Origin: Grammothele lineata
Lineage: Eukaryota; Basidiomycota; Agaricomycetes; Polyporales; Polyporaceae
NCBI GenBank assembly: GCA_002150815.3
Contig: NDFF03000033.1
Location: 124,001-188,000 of the forward strand
DNA length: 64,000 nt
Reading direction: 5' to 3'
Shown here: positions 11,476-22,202 of the stretch, piece by piece
Position numbering within the stretch: the first letter of the stretch is position 1
Layout of the letters: each line of letters opens with the position of its first letter
Made by a program: the position numbers and the translations under genes
The notes under the pieces: model-generated
Database searches by the model: none
Told to the model about the DNA's origin: nothing
The model's input: only the letters and a program-made list of their open reading frames with translations

Positions 11476-11593
11476 CCAGGTAAACACCACCCCGCGGGCT
11501 TATATCCCGCGTTTACTGCACTTACCCCGCGTTTGCAGCTCTTTCCCGCGGTTACAGGTTAGCCGAGGCGCGACTTGTATCCCGCGGTTGCGG
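11469..11593 (+). repeat. Subterminal CCCGCG repeat cluster
   Basis: CCCGCG occurs at 11470, 11491, 11506, 11526, 11545 and 11581. The last four copies are followed by TTTACTG, TTTGCAG, GTTACAG and GTTGCGG, giving a degenerate 13-mer CCCGCGkTTrCnG. A matching reverse copy lies at about 12247-12259 near the right end. The layout resembles transposase-binding subterminal repeats. Confidence 0.7.
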
Positions 11594-12269
11594 CTTGAGA
11601 CCCTGATTTGGGGGTTACAGACTAGCCGCCCGATGACGCAGGGGCGCTTCTATGGGCGCCAGCCGCCCTCCTGGGCTCACGACGACAGAGGACAGTCTCG
11701 TCCGTCGCGAAAACGAAGTGGGAAGCGTATAAATTCGCAAATATCGGGAGTTTAGATGCATGCATGTGTATCAATGAGGTCATGCGCCAGGAAAAGCTTA
11801 CGGAAACCATGTTTGTGAGCCTTTCCAGGCCCTTACAGTACCTTAGACTGCCATCGCACTCAATTCCAAGGAAAATCCAACGCATGAAAGCGAAGATAGG
11901 CTCATTGGGGCGAGCTCCTCCTCGGAGGCTAGTCAGAGCCATGTCATAGAGTCAGGGGAGCACAGACCTACTCGGGGCTTGGGCAGTGTTCAGTGAGCAT
12001 TGGGGACTCACGGGATCCCTTGAGACTCTGCAGAAAGCCATACAACCTTCAGTCAGTGCCTCGAATGAATTTTCTATGTTTCCAGAGGCCGTGACAGGGT
12101 CCTGCTCGTCGTCGTAGTCCCGGATGGGCAGCGACTCTGCCGCCGCTAGCAGAGCCCGGTGCTTGCCGGAGCAGGGGCCGGAACTCCACCGGGCCGAGCG
12201 GTTGGGCGCTTCGTGGCCCAGGTCTGGACCGCCACGGGCGTCTCGTCCGCAACCGCGGGAAACGTCACC

Positions 12270-12310
12270 CGCGGGGTGTGATTTGATTTTTTGTACAATC
12301 TGAACGGTAT
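12270..12310 (-). repeat. Right terminal inverted repeat (41 bp)
   Basis: Exact reverse complement of the left TIR. It is followed directly by AAGAGGA at 12311-12317. Confidence 0.95.
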
Positions 12311-12785
12311 AAGAGGAGAGCGCAAAGACAACAAAACGTCTGCAGCGAGAACAACAACGCCAGGCCCGACGTGCATCCCCGCACACGGCCGGTCTGTGGA
12401 CCGATGCGCGATGGCAATGATTGACGCGTAGAACCGTCCATCTCGCAATCTAGCGAATCTCGCACGCGCGATCTGGCATATGGACCTGCGCGTGCTTCTG
12501 CGCGCCGCATCGTTGCATCGCGGCCGCGCTGTACGCGCATGGCACACTAACCACAGAAAGCAACTCCCCACCGCCGAGCCCTCACGTCCGCCGCCAGGTC
12601 CCGGGGCCTGAGAGGCTCGCGGGCCACATGACCCGCGTTCACATTGGCTTCGGACACGCGCGGCCGTCCTCTCGTCCGTCTGTCCGAGGACATCCACGAA
12701 GAACTCGTATTATTCAATGGCAACCTGACATGAACACGCGCGCTAGACGACGAGGCCTCCTCGTCCCGCCTCCACTGGTTAGAAG
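12311..12785. other. Intergenic between transposon and AhpD-like gene
   Basis: 475 bp with no supported gene. A short plus-strand tail (RLSEDIHEELVLFNGNLT before a TGA at about 12735) looks protein-like but has no upstream exon that I could connect. Confidence 0.4.
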
Positions 12786-14446
12786 TCAGAGTTTCGCCTT
12801 GGCCGCCACATCCGCGTCCGCGGCACCAAGCTCAGGCTTGGCGACGTCGAGGAGCGCGTCGACAGTGCGAAGCACCCACTCGGTGCCCTCGTCGCTCGCG
12901 AGCCAGTGATCCTCCGCGCTCAGCCCGGGCTCGTTGCGCGCCTTGAGCAGTCCGAAGACGTGGCTCGTCAGCTGCGGCCCGACGCCGCCCTCCGCACGCA
13001 GGCACGCGGAGCCGACGACCGAGCCGAGCGCGCGGCTGAGGTTGCCCTGCTCCGAGGGCCCTCCGGGGAGCGGCGCGAGGACCGTGCCGTACGTCTGGAT
13101 GATGAATTCTGTGGGGTAGGAAGGGGCGAGAGATAAGCGTCCAGCAGGAGCGGATACGTCAGAGGAAAATCGAGAAGGGTAGCGAAGCAGGGGAAGAGAA
13201 GGTGCGCGGAGAAGGTGGATGACGACGACAGACGGAGCCGTCGGAAGTCGGAAAGAAACAAGCACGCGCGGCGTGATAGAGAGCGAAGGAGGAGAGGGCG
13301 GCAGTCCGGGCCTGTCCGGTGAACAACACGGCGAACAAAGCACGCGTTTACAGTCCTTCTCGTGCGTCATCCGTCCGGCTGCTCGGAACGAGCGTGTACG
13401 GGTCGGCCGCCTAGGACGAGGTGAACGACTCATTTGCGCCCGAGGCGTGGGTTAGCCATCCGGGCCCGAGCGGGTGGGTGCACTACATTATTCTCGACGA
13501 TTTAGGCTGGTGCGCGACAAACGATGCTGGAGCACAGCGCTGTGCGCTGTGCACTCCGCCAAGCCTTAGACCAACAGGGCCCCGAACGTGAGGGCGGCCC
13601 ATACGAGATTCGGGAAAGCAGCGGCAATGAGCGACGTCGTTAGGGTGTACTGACCGATGAAGTCGGGATGATACGAGCCCAGCTTGTTCCACAGCTTGGT
13701 TGCATGCGGTTCGTAGATAGAGGCCCAGAGGGCCCTTCCGCGCTCCTTGATTTCTTCGACATTTTCCGGCGTCGCCGTCCTGGGAGGTTGAACAAAAGGC
13801 GTGCACATGGTGTTCGTGAGACCATATGTGGCGACGATGAAACACAATTAAGTGGCCAGTGGCGTGAAGGCACGCACCTCTTGGACTTCTTCCGAAGGCC
13901 GTCCCTCACGTCCTCTTCGATCGCCTCGTTCAGGCTCGCCAGGGACAAGATGGTCTGTGGTGGCACAAGTCAATGGATCGGATCGGTAGTCAAAGGCGCC
14001 GGCTGGACCGGAGGACTTACGCGGGGCACACCGACGAATATGCAGCTCTTGAGAGCGGACTCGCGCATGAGTGCGGCGGTCTGAACCGCTTGGGGGAAAG
14101 CCCTGCGGGACGTGGCATTGTCGGGGTCGTCTCTCGTCGTGAAGTGATAGAGACGGCCGACGGTAGGCGGCGCGTTCGCAGTGAGGAGCGTACAGGTCTG
14201 CGTGTAGACCGCGACGGTTTGAGTGGGACATGAGAATCGGTCAGTCTCCACTCCGTGTGTGTGTGGATGGATTGTGAGTAAACTTGCCGCGAGTGTAAGC
14301 CAGCCATTCTCGGCCTGCTTTGCTTGCGCGTCCTGGAATGTGCTCCGGAGCACAGCGTCCAGCCTCGAGAACGGGGGCGTGGGCCGCACTTGAGGACTGC
14401 GGAGCGCCAGGAGCTGCTTTACAGCTGGCGGTAGATGCTTGACCAT
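12786..14446 (-). CDS. AhpD-like / carboxymuconolactone decarboxylase-type protein
   Basis: Five exons join to about 286 residues: MVKHLPPAVKQLLALRSPQV (start 14446), then TCTLLTANAPPTVGRLYHFT, TILSLASLNEAIEEDV, TATPENVEEIKERGRALW, and a final exon beginning EFIIQTYGTVLAPLP. The last exon includes SACLRAEGGVGPQLTSHVFG. The all-helical layout resembles fungal AhpD-like proteins of the CMD/peroxiredoxin-fold class, often predicted mitochondrial. The CxxC redox motif of true AhpD is not present, so peroxidase activity should not be assumed. The first intron (14198-14287) uses a GC donor (GCG|GCAAGT). It keeps LTLA-TCTLL in frame, whereas the nearest GT (GTTTACTC) gives the wrong phase. The other introns are GT-AG. 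Function is unknown beyond the fold. Confidence 0.78.
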
Positions 14447-15057
14447 GTTTACTGCGGACCTATTGTTGACGTGGATTCAATCCCGCTGTGGGGCGTAGAT
14501 TAGCCGGGCGCAGTAACAGAGAGAGCCAGAGTTAAATAGCGTGAGCTAGTACTCGAAGCATCATAGCTGTCGGTATTCCTCCCACATCACATCAGCACCA
14601 CGGCTCTCCGTCGGCCCCATAGCGGCCGACCGCACTCCTTTCGCAGAAAACTCAGCATAAATGTCATCGCACTTCACCCATGTCGCACACATTCGTCATT
14701 TTTCCTTTCCCACTTCCACCTGAATCATCTCAAGGTTGCCACGGAAGATATTGGAGAACACGCAGGGGCTGAGCTACGTCACAACATATCAGTTGCAAAT
14801 GCTAAAAACGTCTCGAAGCTACAGGAAGTCTACATGGACTACATCCTCAAGTAGCGATCAGTCCATGTTCTAACAAGGCCAGCTGCGGCTCGCACTGGGG
14901 GCGAAGCATCATCAACACCTGTCCGGAGGCAATGGCAGAAAAACCCTATAGGGTCGGAAGCGGCAGGGGTATATACGACGACGATTATGAAGATATACGG
15001 CGAACATATTCTTGAGGAGACTACGCCGATGCGTCTCACTCTCAATCCCGTCACCGC
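14447..15057. other. Intergenic, AhpD-like promoter / GH128 3' flank
   Basis: 611 bp of lower GC content between two minus-strand genes. No open frame of substance was seen. It should carry the GH128 3' UTR and the AhpD-like promoter. Confidence 0.45.
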
Positions 15058-16433
15058 TTAGTTACCGTTGTTGATAACGAAGTAACCAAGATCGGTGGGG
15101 TTCCCGCTAGAACCAAGGAGAGCGTTGAGGGTGTTGACGCCCTGGAGGTCGGTCATGACACCTGAAATAAGGGTCACATCAGTCTACTATTGCTTATTAT
15201 AAGCGTCCTGAAGACCTACCGAAGGGGCAAGCACCAGCCATCCAGTCAGTCTCATCAACCCAGCTAAGGACGGAGGACATGAACGACCAGATGTCGCCCA
15301 TGCTGGCCTGAGCGCCGCCGTTGAAGTTCTGAAAGAGTGCCTTAGCATTAGCCGAACATTGACTTGAACGAGACAACCAACCTGATCGGCGAATTCGGTG
15401 AGAATGATGGGAAGCCCAACTTGGGCGTGGTACTTCTCGAGGTACGTCTTGAGAGTGTCCGCACCGATATCGTACCAGTGAACAGCCTGGTAGTCGAACT
15501 AGCAAAGAACGGTCAATCTCACACATCAGAAGCGAAACGGATCGAGTAATTACCGAGCAACCACTGCAGGCGCTCATGAACGTCTTCATCCAGTCAAAAC
15601 CGTTGGGCCGGGAGGACATAGCAGGCGTAGCGCACTTGTAACCCGCATCGCAGTAAGGCTGGATGTGCTGCTTCCAGACGGTCGCCGCCCAGGTGGGGTC
15701 CATGTTGGACTGACCGTCCTCGTTGGGCCTACGAAACGCACTCAATAAAACGTTACAGAGGCAGTGCGGGATGCGTACTCGTTGAAACCAAGAACGATGG
15801 TGCCTAGGTTCTTGGTCTGCATAGCACTCTCAAAGGCGCTGATCTTGTCTGAAGAATCACCCCAGAGCATAGGCCAGAAATCGAGGCCAAGATCATCGGC
15901 ACCCTCAGGCTTGTTCGGGGCCCAGTCGTAGATCCTGTGATAGAATTAAGCGATGGACAACGGAATTGAGGTAATGCATGTACGGACCCGGTGACATGAT
16001 CGGTCTTAAACTTCTTGAGGGTAGCAGGGTCGTTGCCCATGCCCCAGGCAAGGCAGATCTTGTGGCCGGTAGTACCAAAGGCGCCCGAACCGGAGGAAGC
16101 AGAAGCGCCAGAGGCGTTGCTGGAGGACCCGCTGGTGGAAGAGCTGGCCTTGGAGGACGTGGTCTTGGAGGCCGCCTTGGAGGAAGAAGTGGTCTTGGCG
16201 GGGGCCGCTGAAGAGCTGACGCTGGTGCTGGTAGCTTGGGCGGTGCTGGAGGTCACGGAGCGAGTCCTGCAGCGGGTGGTGTCGCGCTTCTTGCGAGCGA
16301 TGGGCGCATGATCGACGTGGCGGCTGAGATGGCTGTGGCCGGTGGAGAGAGCGTTGGCCGGAGCGACGCCGAAGGAGACGGCGAGGACGGCGAGAGAAGA
16401 GAGGGCGACGAGGTTGAGGAGCTTGGAGGCCAT
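15058..16433 (-). CDS. Secreted GH128 beta-1,3-glucanase with Ser/Thr linker
   Basis: Glycoside hydrolase family 128 enzymes cut beta-1,3-glucan, so this one may remodel the cell wall or digest external glucan. Six exons are seen. Residues 1-29 are a signal peptide (MASKLLNLVALSSLAVLAVS). A Ser/Thr/Ala-rich linker of about 80 residues follows, probably O-glycosylated. The catalytic barrel then starts KICLAWGMGNDPATLKKFKT. The acid/base Glu lies in VLGFNEPNEDGQSN, where the intron splits the Glu codon. FDYQAVHWYDIGADTL and the nucleophile Glu in LPIILTEFADQ follow, then NFNGGAQ and a C-terminus GNPTDLGYFVINNGN with TAA at 15058. Both catalytic acids are present and no break was seen. The linker is unusually Ser-rich. 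The plus strand antisense to it has long open frames that are only shadows. Confidence 0.9.
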
Positions 16434-17376
16434 CGTGCGCGCGAAGGAGTGAGCGCGTAGGGTATTAGAGAAGGAACGGCGGGCGTGAAAAGAGCGTGTG
16501 GGCCCGGGGAAGGTAGTGGACGGGAGAGGACGTGGAGGAAGAGACGCAAGCGGTATGCGGGCGAGAAGAAAACGGTCGTTGCGAGCGTGCTTACATCAGC
16601 TGCCAAGAAGTGCACGGACCTCGCAACCGCCGTGGAGCGACATGAGGGCGAGGGCGGCGGCGTCGGGGGCGGCCCCCAGTCGCCATCCTGCGCCCGCCAA
16701 GCGGCGGATCTCCGGCCAAGTCTCGCCGCGCGCCCTCCTCCTCTCCTAACCGACCCAACAGCACTCGGCGGCGTCCCTCGCGCCCTCTGATCAATCCGAG
16801 ACGCGACGCCTCGCACCAGCTCGTAGCCTCCCCGCCCGCGTCCGGGCCTTCGCGTGTTCTTTCGCTCCCATGCGCGTTCTGCATATATAACCCTCCGAGT
16901 CTCCTACTCCTCCACTGCCCCTGCCTCTCTTCGCCCATCGTTTGCAGCGCGTCCCATATATAAATCATGTGCCCCCAAACATGATGGCGATCCAGAAGCG
17001 CCTCCGTGTCTGATGAGTTTGTCCGAGCAAGCAGCCTCCGCGCCCGTGTCTTGGGTTTGAGCCGCAGAACCGCCCGCCAACCGCAGCATCGTCGCAGCAG
17101 CACGCCCTGCAGCATCCTGCAGCGTGTTTGCCATGCTGCGTTCCCCGAGTGCGAAAGATGTGATGGTGATCTGCAGCGTGTTGCATAGCCCGGGCCTAGT
17201 GATGAGCAGTCATGGCGACGTAATAGGCTATGAGCGGAGTTTGCCAGCGATATCAAAACAAGCCAGCGCGCCCTGTCCTCCCTTTCTTCTCAACCCCCAA
17301 GTTTGACACGAAGAAACCGGTTCATCAAGTTCATCCTCACGAAAACCACCAGTTCATCCCCCGTCCATCCCTTAAA
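16434..17376. other. Divergent intergenic region, GH128 / RRM protein
   Basis: This 943 bp region has TATATAA-like elements near 16884 and TATATAAA at 16957-16964 on the plus strand. The second is about 410 bp before the RRM start. A minus-strand open frame covers 16591-17256 without recognisable features and is taken as chance. Confidence 0.4.
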
Positions 17377-18567
17377 ATGTCCGACGCCCCCGCCGCCCCT
17401 GTTACCGAGAACGGCGTGCCTCCCGTGGAAGAGTCCGCTGTCATCGAAGAGGTTGGCTTCAAGGTGCGCCCCCCAACCCCCTCTGACGTGGCACTCACCA
17501 TTCATCTTTTCTGCAGGTCTTTGCCGGCAACCTCGCTTACTCTACCACGGATGAGGGGCTGAAGGCGTTCTTCGCGCCTGTCCAGAGCGAAGTGTGCGTA
17601 TTTTGTGTTGTGTAACATGTCTTGCGCTGGCACGCTCATGTGCACGCCACTCCCGCTTCCTACCTCCAGTCTTTCAGCTCAGGTCATCAAGCGCAGCGGC
17701 AATCGCTCTACAGGCTATGGATTCGTCTCCTTCTCCACTGCCGAGGCCGCACAGAAGGCGGTTGAGCTCCTCGACAAGAAGGAGCTTGACGGCCGCACTC
17801 TGATCGTCGAGGTGGCCAAACCCGCCGAGCAGAAGGACAAGGAGAAGAAGCAGAAGCGCCTCAAGAAGAGGACGGGTCGCCGTGGCAGCAAGTCCGTCCC
17901 CGGCGAGGTCAGCGAGGCTGAGGCCAATGGCGAGGCTTCCGCTGACGCCACCAAGGCGGAAGGTGCTCCCGCGACGGGCGACGCGGCCAAGCCCAAGAAG
18001 AAGAAGAAGGCTGTGAGTAGTTGCGCGCGCATATATGCATGTTTCTGTCATGACTGAGACGTCGGTCTCCAGCGCAAGCCCAAGGCCAAGGCGGCGGAGG
18101 GCGAAGCGCCCGCTGAAGGCGCCCCCGCTGCTGAGGGTGAAGCGAAGAAGCCCAAGCAGCGCAAGCCTCGTACTCCTCGCCCTCCTCGCCCCGCCGGCGA
18201 AGACCCCCAGGGTGAGCCGTCGAAGACGGTGCTCTTCGTTGCGAACCTCGGCTTCAACATCGACGACGCCGGCTTGTCCCAACTCTTCACGGACGCTGGC
18301 ATCGCCGTGAAGTCGGCCCGCATTGTGCGCCGCCGCTGGGGCAAGCCCCGCAAGAGCAAGGGCTACGGCTTCGTCGACGTCGGCGACGAGGAGCAGCAGA
18401 AGAAGGCTATTGAGGCGCTCCAGGGTAAGGAGATTGGTGGCAGGGCCATCGCCGTCAAGATCGCCGTGAACCCGGTTCACGAGGGCGAGGGCTCCGAGGG
18501 TGAGGCCAAGCCGGAGGAGAAGGCTGAGGCGGCCCCCGCTGCGGAAGCTCCCGCTGCGGCTGCTTAA
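17377..18567 (+). CDS. RNA-binding protein with two RRM domains
   Basis: Four exons (17377-17463, 17517-17591, 17683-18012, 18073-18567) give 328 residues. RRM1 starts VFAGNLAYSTTDEGLKAFF and its RNP1 is STGYGFVSFSTAEAA. RRM2 starts VLFVANLGFNIDDAGLSQLF and its RNP1 is SKGYGFVDVGDEEQQ. Between them lies a Lys/Arg/Ala-rich basic spacer (KDKEKKQKRLKKRTGRRG, then KPKKKKKA) that should act in nuclear or nucleolar targeting and bind RNA non-specifically. The C-terminus is Ala/Glu-rich. Aromatic RNP positions (GYGFV) are intact in both domains, so both probably bind RNA. The overall shape resembles nuclear RNP24-type proteins, but I do not assign a symbol. Long minus-strand frames here are shadows of GC-rich codons. 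Confidence 0.88.
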
Positions 18568-19088
18568 GCTGCTCAACATCACGTAGACGCAAAGGATTCG
18601 ACGTGGCGAAGTCGCTGCAAGCGCCATTGTTTTCCTGAATCCGTTCCCAATATGCAGTCCCCTTTCCCTCCCGCTATCCGTTCTGGTCATATGTATGCTG
18701 GGTCGCGTTTTTTCCCGTACGTTCACCCACAGAGTTCCTACACGGTCCGGTGCCGTTTCGTTCGTCAAATTGTACTGTCGCTTCGTCAATTCAGCGACTT
18801 TACATCACACTCCCGAGAAAAGAACTATCCTATTAATGTATTGCACGAATGGAATGACCTATCACGTTTCTCCTGGGTTTTATAATGGACGGATCGTTTT
18901 TGTCAACGAGTTGCGGTTCCTGAGTATTGAGTGTCCAGTTACATACAGGACAGCGCCTGCAGGGTGAGAGTGCTATTCGTATCTGACATCATCGCATCAT
19001 AGAAAAGTCATCTCTGTTCTTTACCGCCACAACCGCGTCCTGTGTTGCTCTACCCATCTACTTCAACGTCTGCGCCCTCATCCACTAT
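18568..19088. other. Intergenic, 3' flank of RRM gene and GPATCH11 promoter
   Basis: 521 bp of AT-richer sequence between two plus-strand genes. No gene is supported. Short open frames at 18652-18967 lack any feature. Confidence 0.45.
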
Positions 19089-20492
19089 ATGTCTGACGAC
19101 GAAGATGACTACTTATCAGACAAGTTTCTCGTCGACACCGCGCCATCCACGATCACGGCACCCAAGACATACGCGGAGCGACGCAAGGAGACACTCCGCA
19201 GGTCCGCGCTCAAGAACGAGCAGAACCGCATCATAAGCAAGGCCGAGCGCGACCGCGCCGCGCGGGAGGAGGGCTTGAGTACTAGCCTCTTCGAACGCGC
19301 GAAGGAAGAGGAGGCGCGGCGCGGCGACGGGCAGCAGAACAAGGCGTTGGCAATGATGATGAAGATGGGCTTCAAGCCAGGGCAGGCTCTGGGTCAACGC
19401 GAAGACGGCGAGACAACAGAGAGAGTAGAGGATCCGGACAGTCCTGCGAAGTTGGCTGAGTTGAAAGAGACAGATGCAGATCCGGTGCGTGCGGGGATCG
19501 AAGCGCACCCTACGCACGACGCTGTCGAGGCCACCGTCAAACTAGTCGCAGGGCCTTCTCATAGGACAGTACCCATTGCGCTGAACGAGTGGGAAGGTGC
19601 GTCCGTGGCCGCTACTTGGTTCAACCTTTGTCGCTGACATTCCTCCGGGACGGCCTCTCTATACGTTCCATGATCTCTATACTTTCTTCGTAGGCAAAAA
19701 GGGTATTGGCCTGGGCAAGCGTGCCGCCTCGCCCAGCGCGCCCGAGCGTCGAGCGAAGATGGCCAAGATGGCGGATGACCGTGCCCACGCATCCTTCCGC
19801 GATCGCGCACGACAGGAATATGAAGAACGGCGCGCGGCAGGGCGACTGCGACCCGCGCAGAGAACATGTTCTACGCTTGACGAGAAGGCTGGAGTGCAGG
19901 TGCGCTATGGCGATCTTGTCATATGGAATATCTTCTGGGTGTCAGGCACAGTGCTAACAAGTTTTGATTTTGGCGTAGTTCAACGTGCTTTGGCTCAATC
20001 CGGAGGACCCAGAGACGTTCCCAGATGGCCTGCTCGACGCGATAGACGACCCCGAACTTGTCATCACCATCCAACGACATCGTGCCGACCACTCTGTGGA
20101 GGGTCGTCTCAAAGCAAAGATGCAAACGGATGCGTTACGGCCGCTCAAATCTTCACTTTATGATGTAGATGCGCCGGACGACTCAGCTACAGAAAAGGCG
20201 GAGCTTAGGACATCGCCATACTCGGAAGAGGACCTGCAAGAGGTCATCCAGTTCCTCCGGCTAGGGGTGAGTACTAGAAGTCACTCGCAGGTGTCTGATA
20301 TCGTTGCTGACCGGCGTGCTCGGCCTTCGACTATGCGTCGTACTGCTACGCTAGCCGTTCGATCGGCTGACGCTCGTGCTGGACTACCTTCGCCGCAAGT
20401 ACGCATACTGCTTCTGGTGCGGAACGCAGTATTCGGATGACGAAGACATGGATGCCAACTGCCCCGGCCCGGACGAGGACGCACACGACTGA
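19089..20492 (+). CDS. G-patch protein, GPATCH11 (CENP-Y/DUF4187) family
   Basis: Exons 19089-19596, 19694-19899, 19979-20266 and 20355-20492 join to 379 residues. The start is MSDDEDDYLSDKFL, followed by an Arg/Glu-rich helix (RRKETLRRSALKNEQNR). A G-patch (MMMKMGFKPGQALGQ, with GIGLGKR after the first intron) follows. The C-terminus carries DUF4187: LTLVLDYLRRKYAYCFWCGT with YSDDEDMDANCPGPDEDAHD. This head-to-tail order is the GPATCH11 layout. G-patch proteins usually recruit and stimulate DEAH-box RNA helicases such as the Prp43 type, so a role in RNA processing is likely (family knowledge). In animals the protein has also been called CENP-Y. The C-terminal CxxC may bind zinc. All introns are GT-AG. 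Confidence 0.9.
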
Positions 20493-22202
20493 GATGAGAA
20501 TCTTAGCTCGAGAGTCGACGGCTCCACGACCACAAAGAGGGTGTTCCGCCTATAACATGCCGCCAATTCAGCACACGCTGCCCCGCACAAAATGTAGCCC
20601 CGGACGCATTTAGACTTTCCTGCACTGCGCGGCGTGCATCGCCGGGAGCATTTAAACTTTCCCGCCCTTACCACAGGCACCTGGCGCATCCGCGCGCCCA
20701 GCGTTAAGTCCTCATTCCGGATATCCGGACAATCGTCTTCGTCGACACGCCGGATCCACGAGAAGGAGGTTGACATGATCTTGTTAGATTAAGGAAACAG
20801 CGGGCACGGCACGGGCTACTTTCGTCTTACTCTATAACCTGAATAGCCATGTTATGTTGTTCGATCCACGTAAATGTCGTGCTACTTTGAAAGCTGTGCC
20901 CTAGATACGAATGACGACGGTGAATCATCATGAGAACAGATGCAGATCAGAGTCATCGAACCCTGCTTCCGCTGACCCCTACGTACACACGAAGAGGGCT
21001 GCCGCCCTCGCGACGAACGGTCGCGGGTAGTGGAGTTCTCATAACCGTATCACAGCGCTCGTCAGGAAGGGGTGCCATGCAACGGTGTTTTTCGATAGAA
21101 CAGGGTGGTGCCATAAGACGCCCCCTGTTAATCAAGTAGACCGTGTTGCAATAATACCAGCGGATAGCAATGTGGAGCAAGTAGCGTTCTCAGGACCTAG
21201 TCACACAAACGCATCTTACGGTGCCGAAGCTTAGCTCACGCAAATTTGTACCGTCGCGATGCGAAAGCACACGGAAGCTGGGCGGACAAAACTGATTGCA
21301 ACCGCGGGCCCCGAGAAGGACCGAGAACGAACGATGCGCAGATACAGCATTTCGGTGTAGCAACCAGCATGTACATGATGCGACGAACAGTCCAAGCAAG
21401 GAGCGTGTGGGAGAACGGATGGCTGTGGGGCAGGTACCGTATGTAGGTGGGCAGGGAGACGACCACGGGCGCGCGGCAACCTCAATCACGGCATCCATAC
21501 ACGCCTGCACAGGCTTCGTTGTGCAGCCCCCATCTGTGGGCTCCGCCCGACCGCGCTGCTGCGTGGCGTGTCGCGATGGATGCGGTCCAAACGCATATGC
21601 ATAGCGGAGGGCGTGGCGGTAGGGCGTGTTGGCGTCGGAGCGCAGGTGGGTGGGAGAGGAAGCGAGGTGGATTCATCGACACGGACGAGCAATCACAGCC
21701 TCGAGGAGTAGGAGACATCGGTAACGACTGATCAGCAACGAAAGCAGTACGGGTGATAGCGGAGCGAGGGGGCGGAAGGGACGAAGTCCCCGTCCGTGCG
21801 ATATATAGTAATGACTGGAAGTGTTCAACTAAAAGAGCGCAGTAGCTAAACGAGAGTGAGTGTCCAACAGAAGGGATCTGAGGGTAGAGATGATGCTGAG
21901 GCAGTAAGAAACTGGAGTGTCCGGGCGGCACGGAAGATAGGGGAGGAGTACTACTAAGAGGCACGGAGAGCGCGACCCCTGGGTTTACCGTAGAGTTTAC
22001 GATACTCGATTTTGATTCGAAGGGGAGCGGGCGAAGTCGCGACGACTCCAAAGAATGGGGGTGGGGGTGTTTCATCCGTGGCCCGGAATGATGGCGACAG
22101 CGCGCAGGTGAATGTGCGCAGAACGCGAAGCGGGAGCGCGTAACCGCACGGTAGGCGGCGGCGCTGCGGTGGCTGAACAAGACGGCTTGATTGGAGAACA
22201 CT
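20493..22202. other. Convergent intergenic region
   Basis: 1,710 bp between GPATCH11 (plus) and the Ser-rich gene (minus). A minus-strand open frame covers 21482-22201. It lies directly after the stop of the minus-strand gene and is T/C-rich, so it is best read as that gene's 3' UTR. No other gene is supported. Confidence 0.45.

Larger units (their letters stand above)
11435..12310. mobile_element. Non-autonomous TIR DNA transposon, 876 bp
   Basis: The ends are perfect 41-bp inverted repeats: 11435-11475 reads ATACCGTTCAGATTGTACAA and on to CCCCGCG, and 12270-12310 is its exact reverse complement. Short direct repeats (AAGAGGA) flank it. Inside each TIR are tandem-like subterminal motifs of the form CCCGCG-TTnCnG, several on the left and fewer in inverted orientation on the right, as expected for transposase-binding sites. 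No transposase domain was found. Internal open frames are short and unrecognised, so the element would need a transposase in trans. A TA duplication (Tc1/mariner type) is an alternative reading, because TA also abuts both ends of a 40-bp TIR. The perfect TIRs point to recent insertion. The superfamily (hAT-like or MULE-like) is not settled. Confidence 0.88.

Noticed and set aside
11435..12310. Helitron or retrotransposon remnant
   Set aside because: Perfect terminal inverted repeats and flanking direct repeats indicate a cut-and-paste DNA element. There is no LTR, reverse transcriptase or CTRR-hairpin end.
17674..18789. 371-codon minus-strand frame opposite the RRM gene
   Set aside because: It is the antisense shadow of Lys/Ala/Glu-rich codons (Leu-rich on the other strand). 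The plus strand has clear RRM motifs and splice sites.
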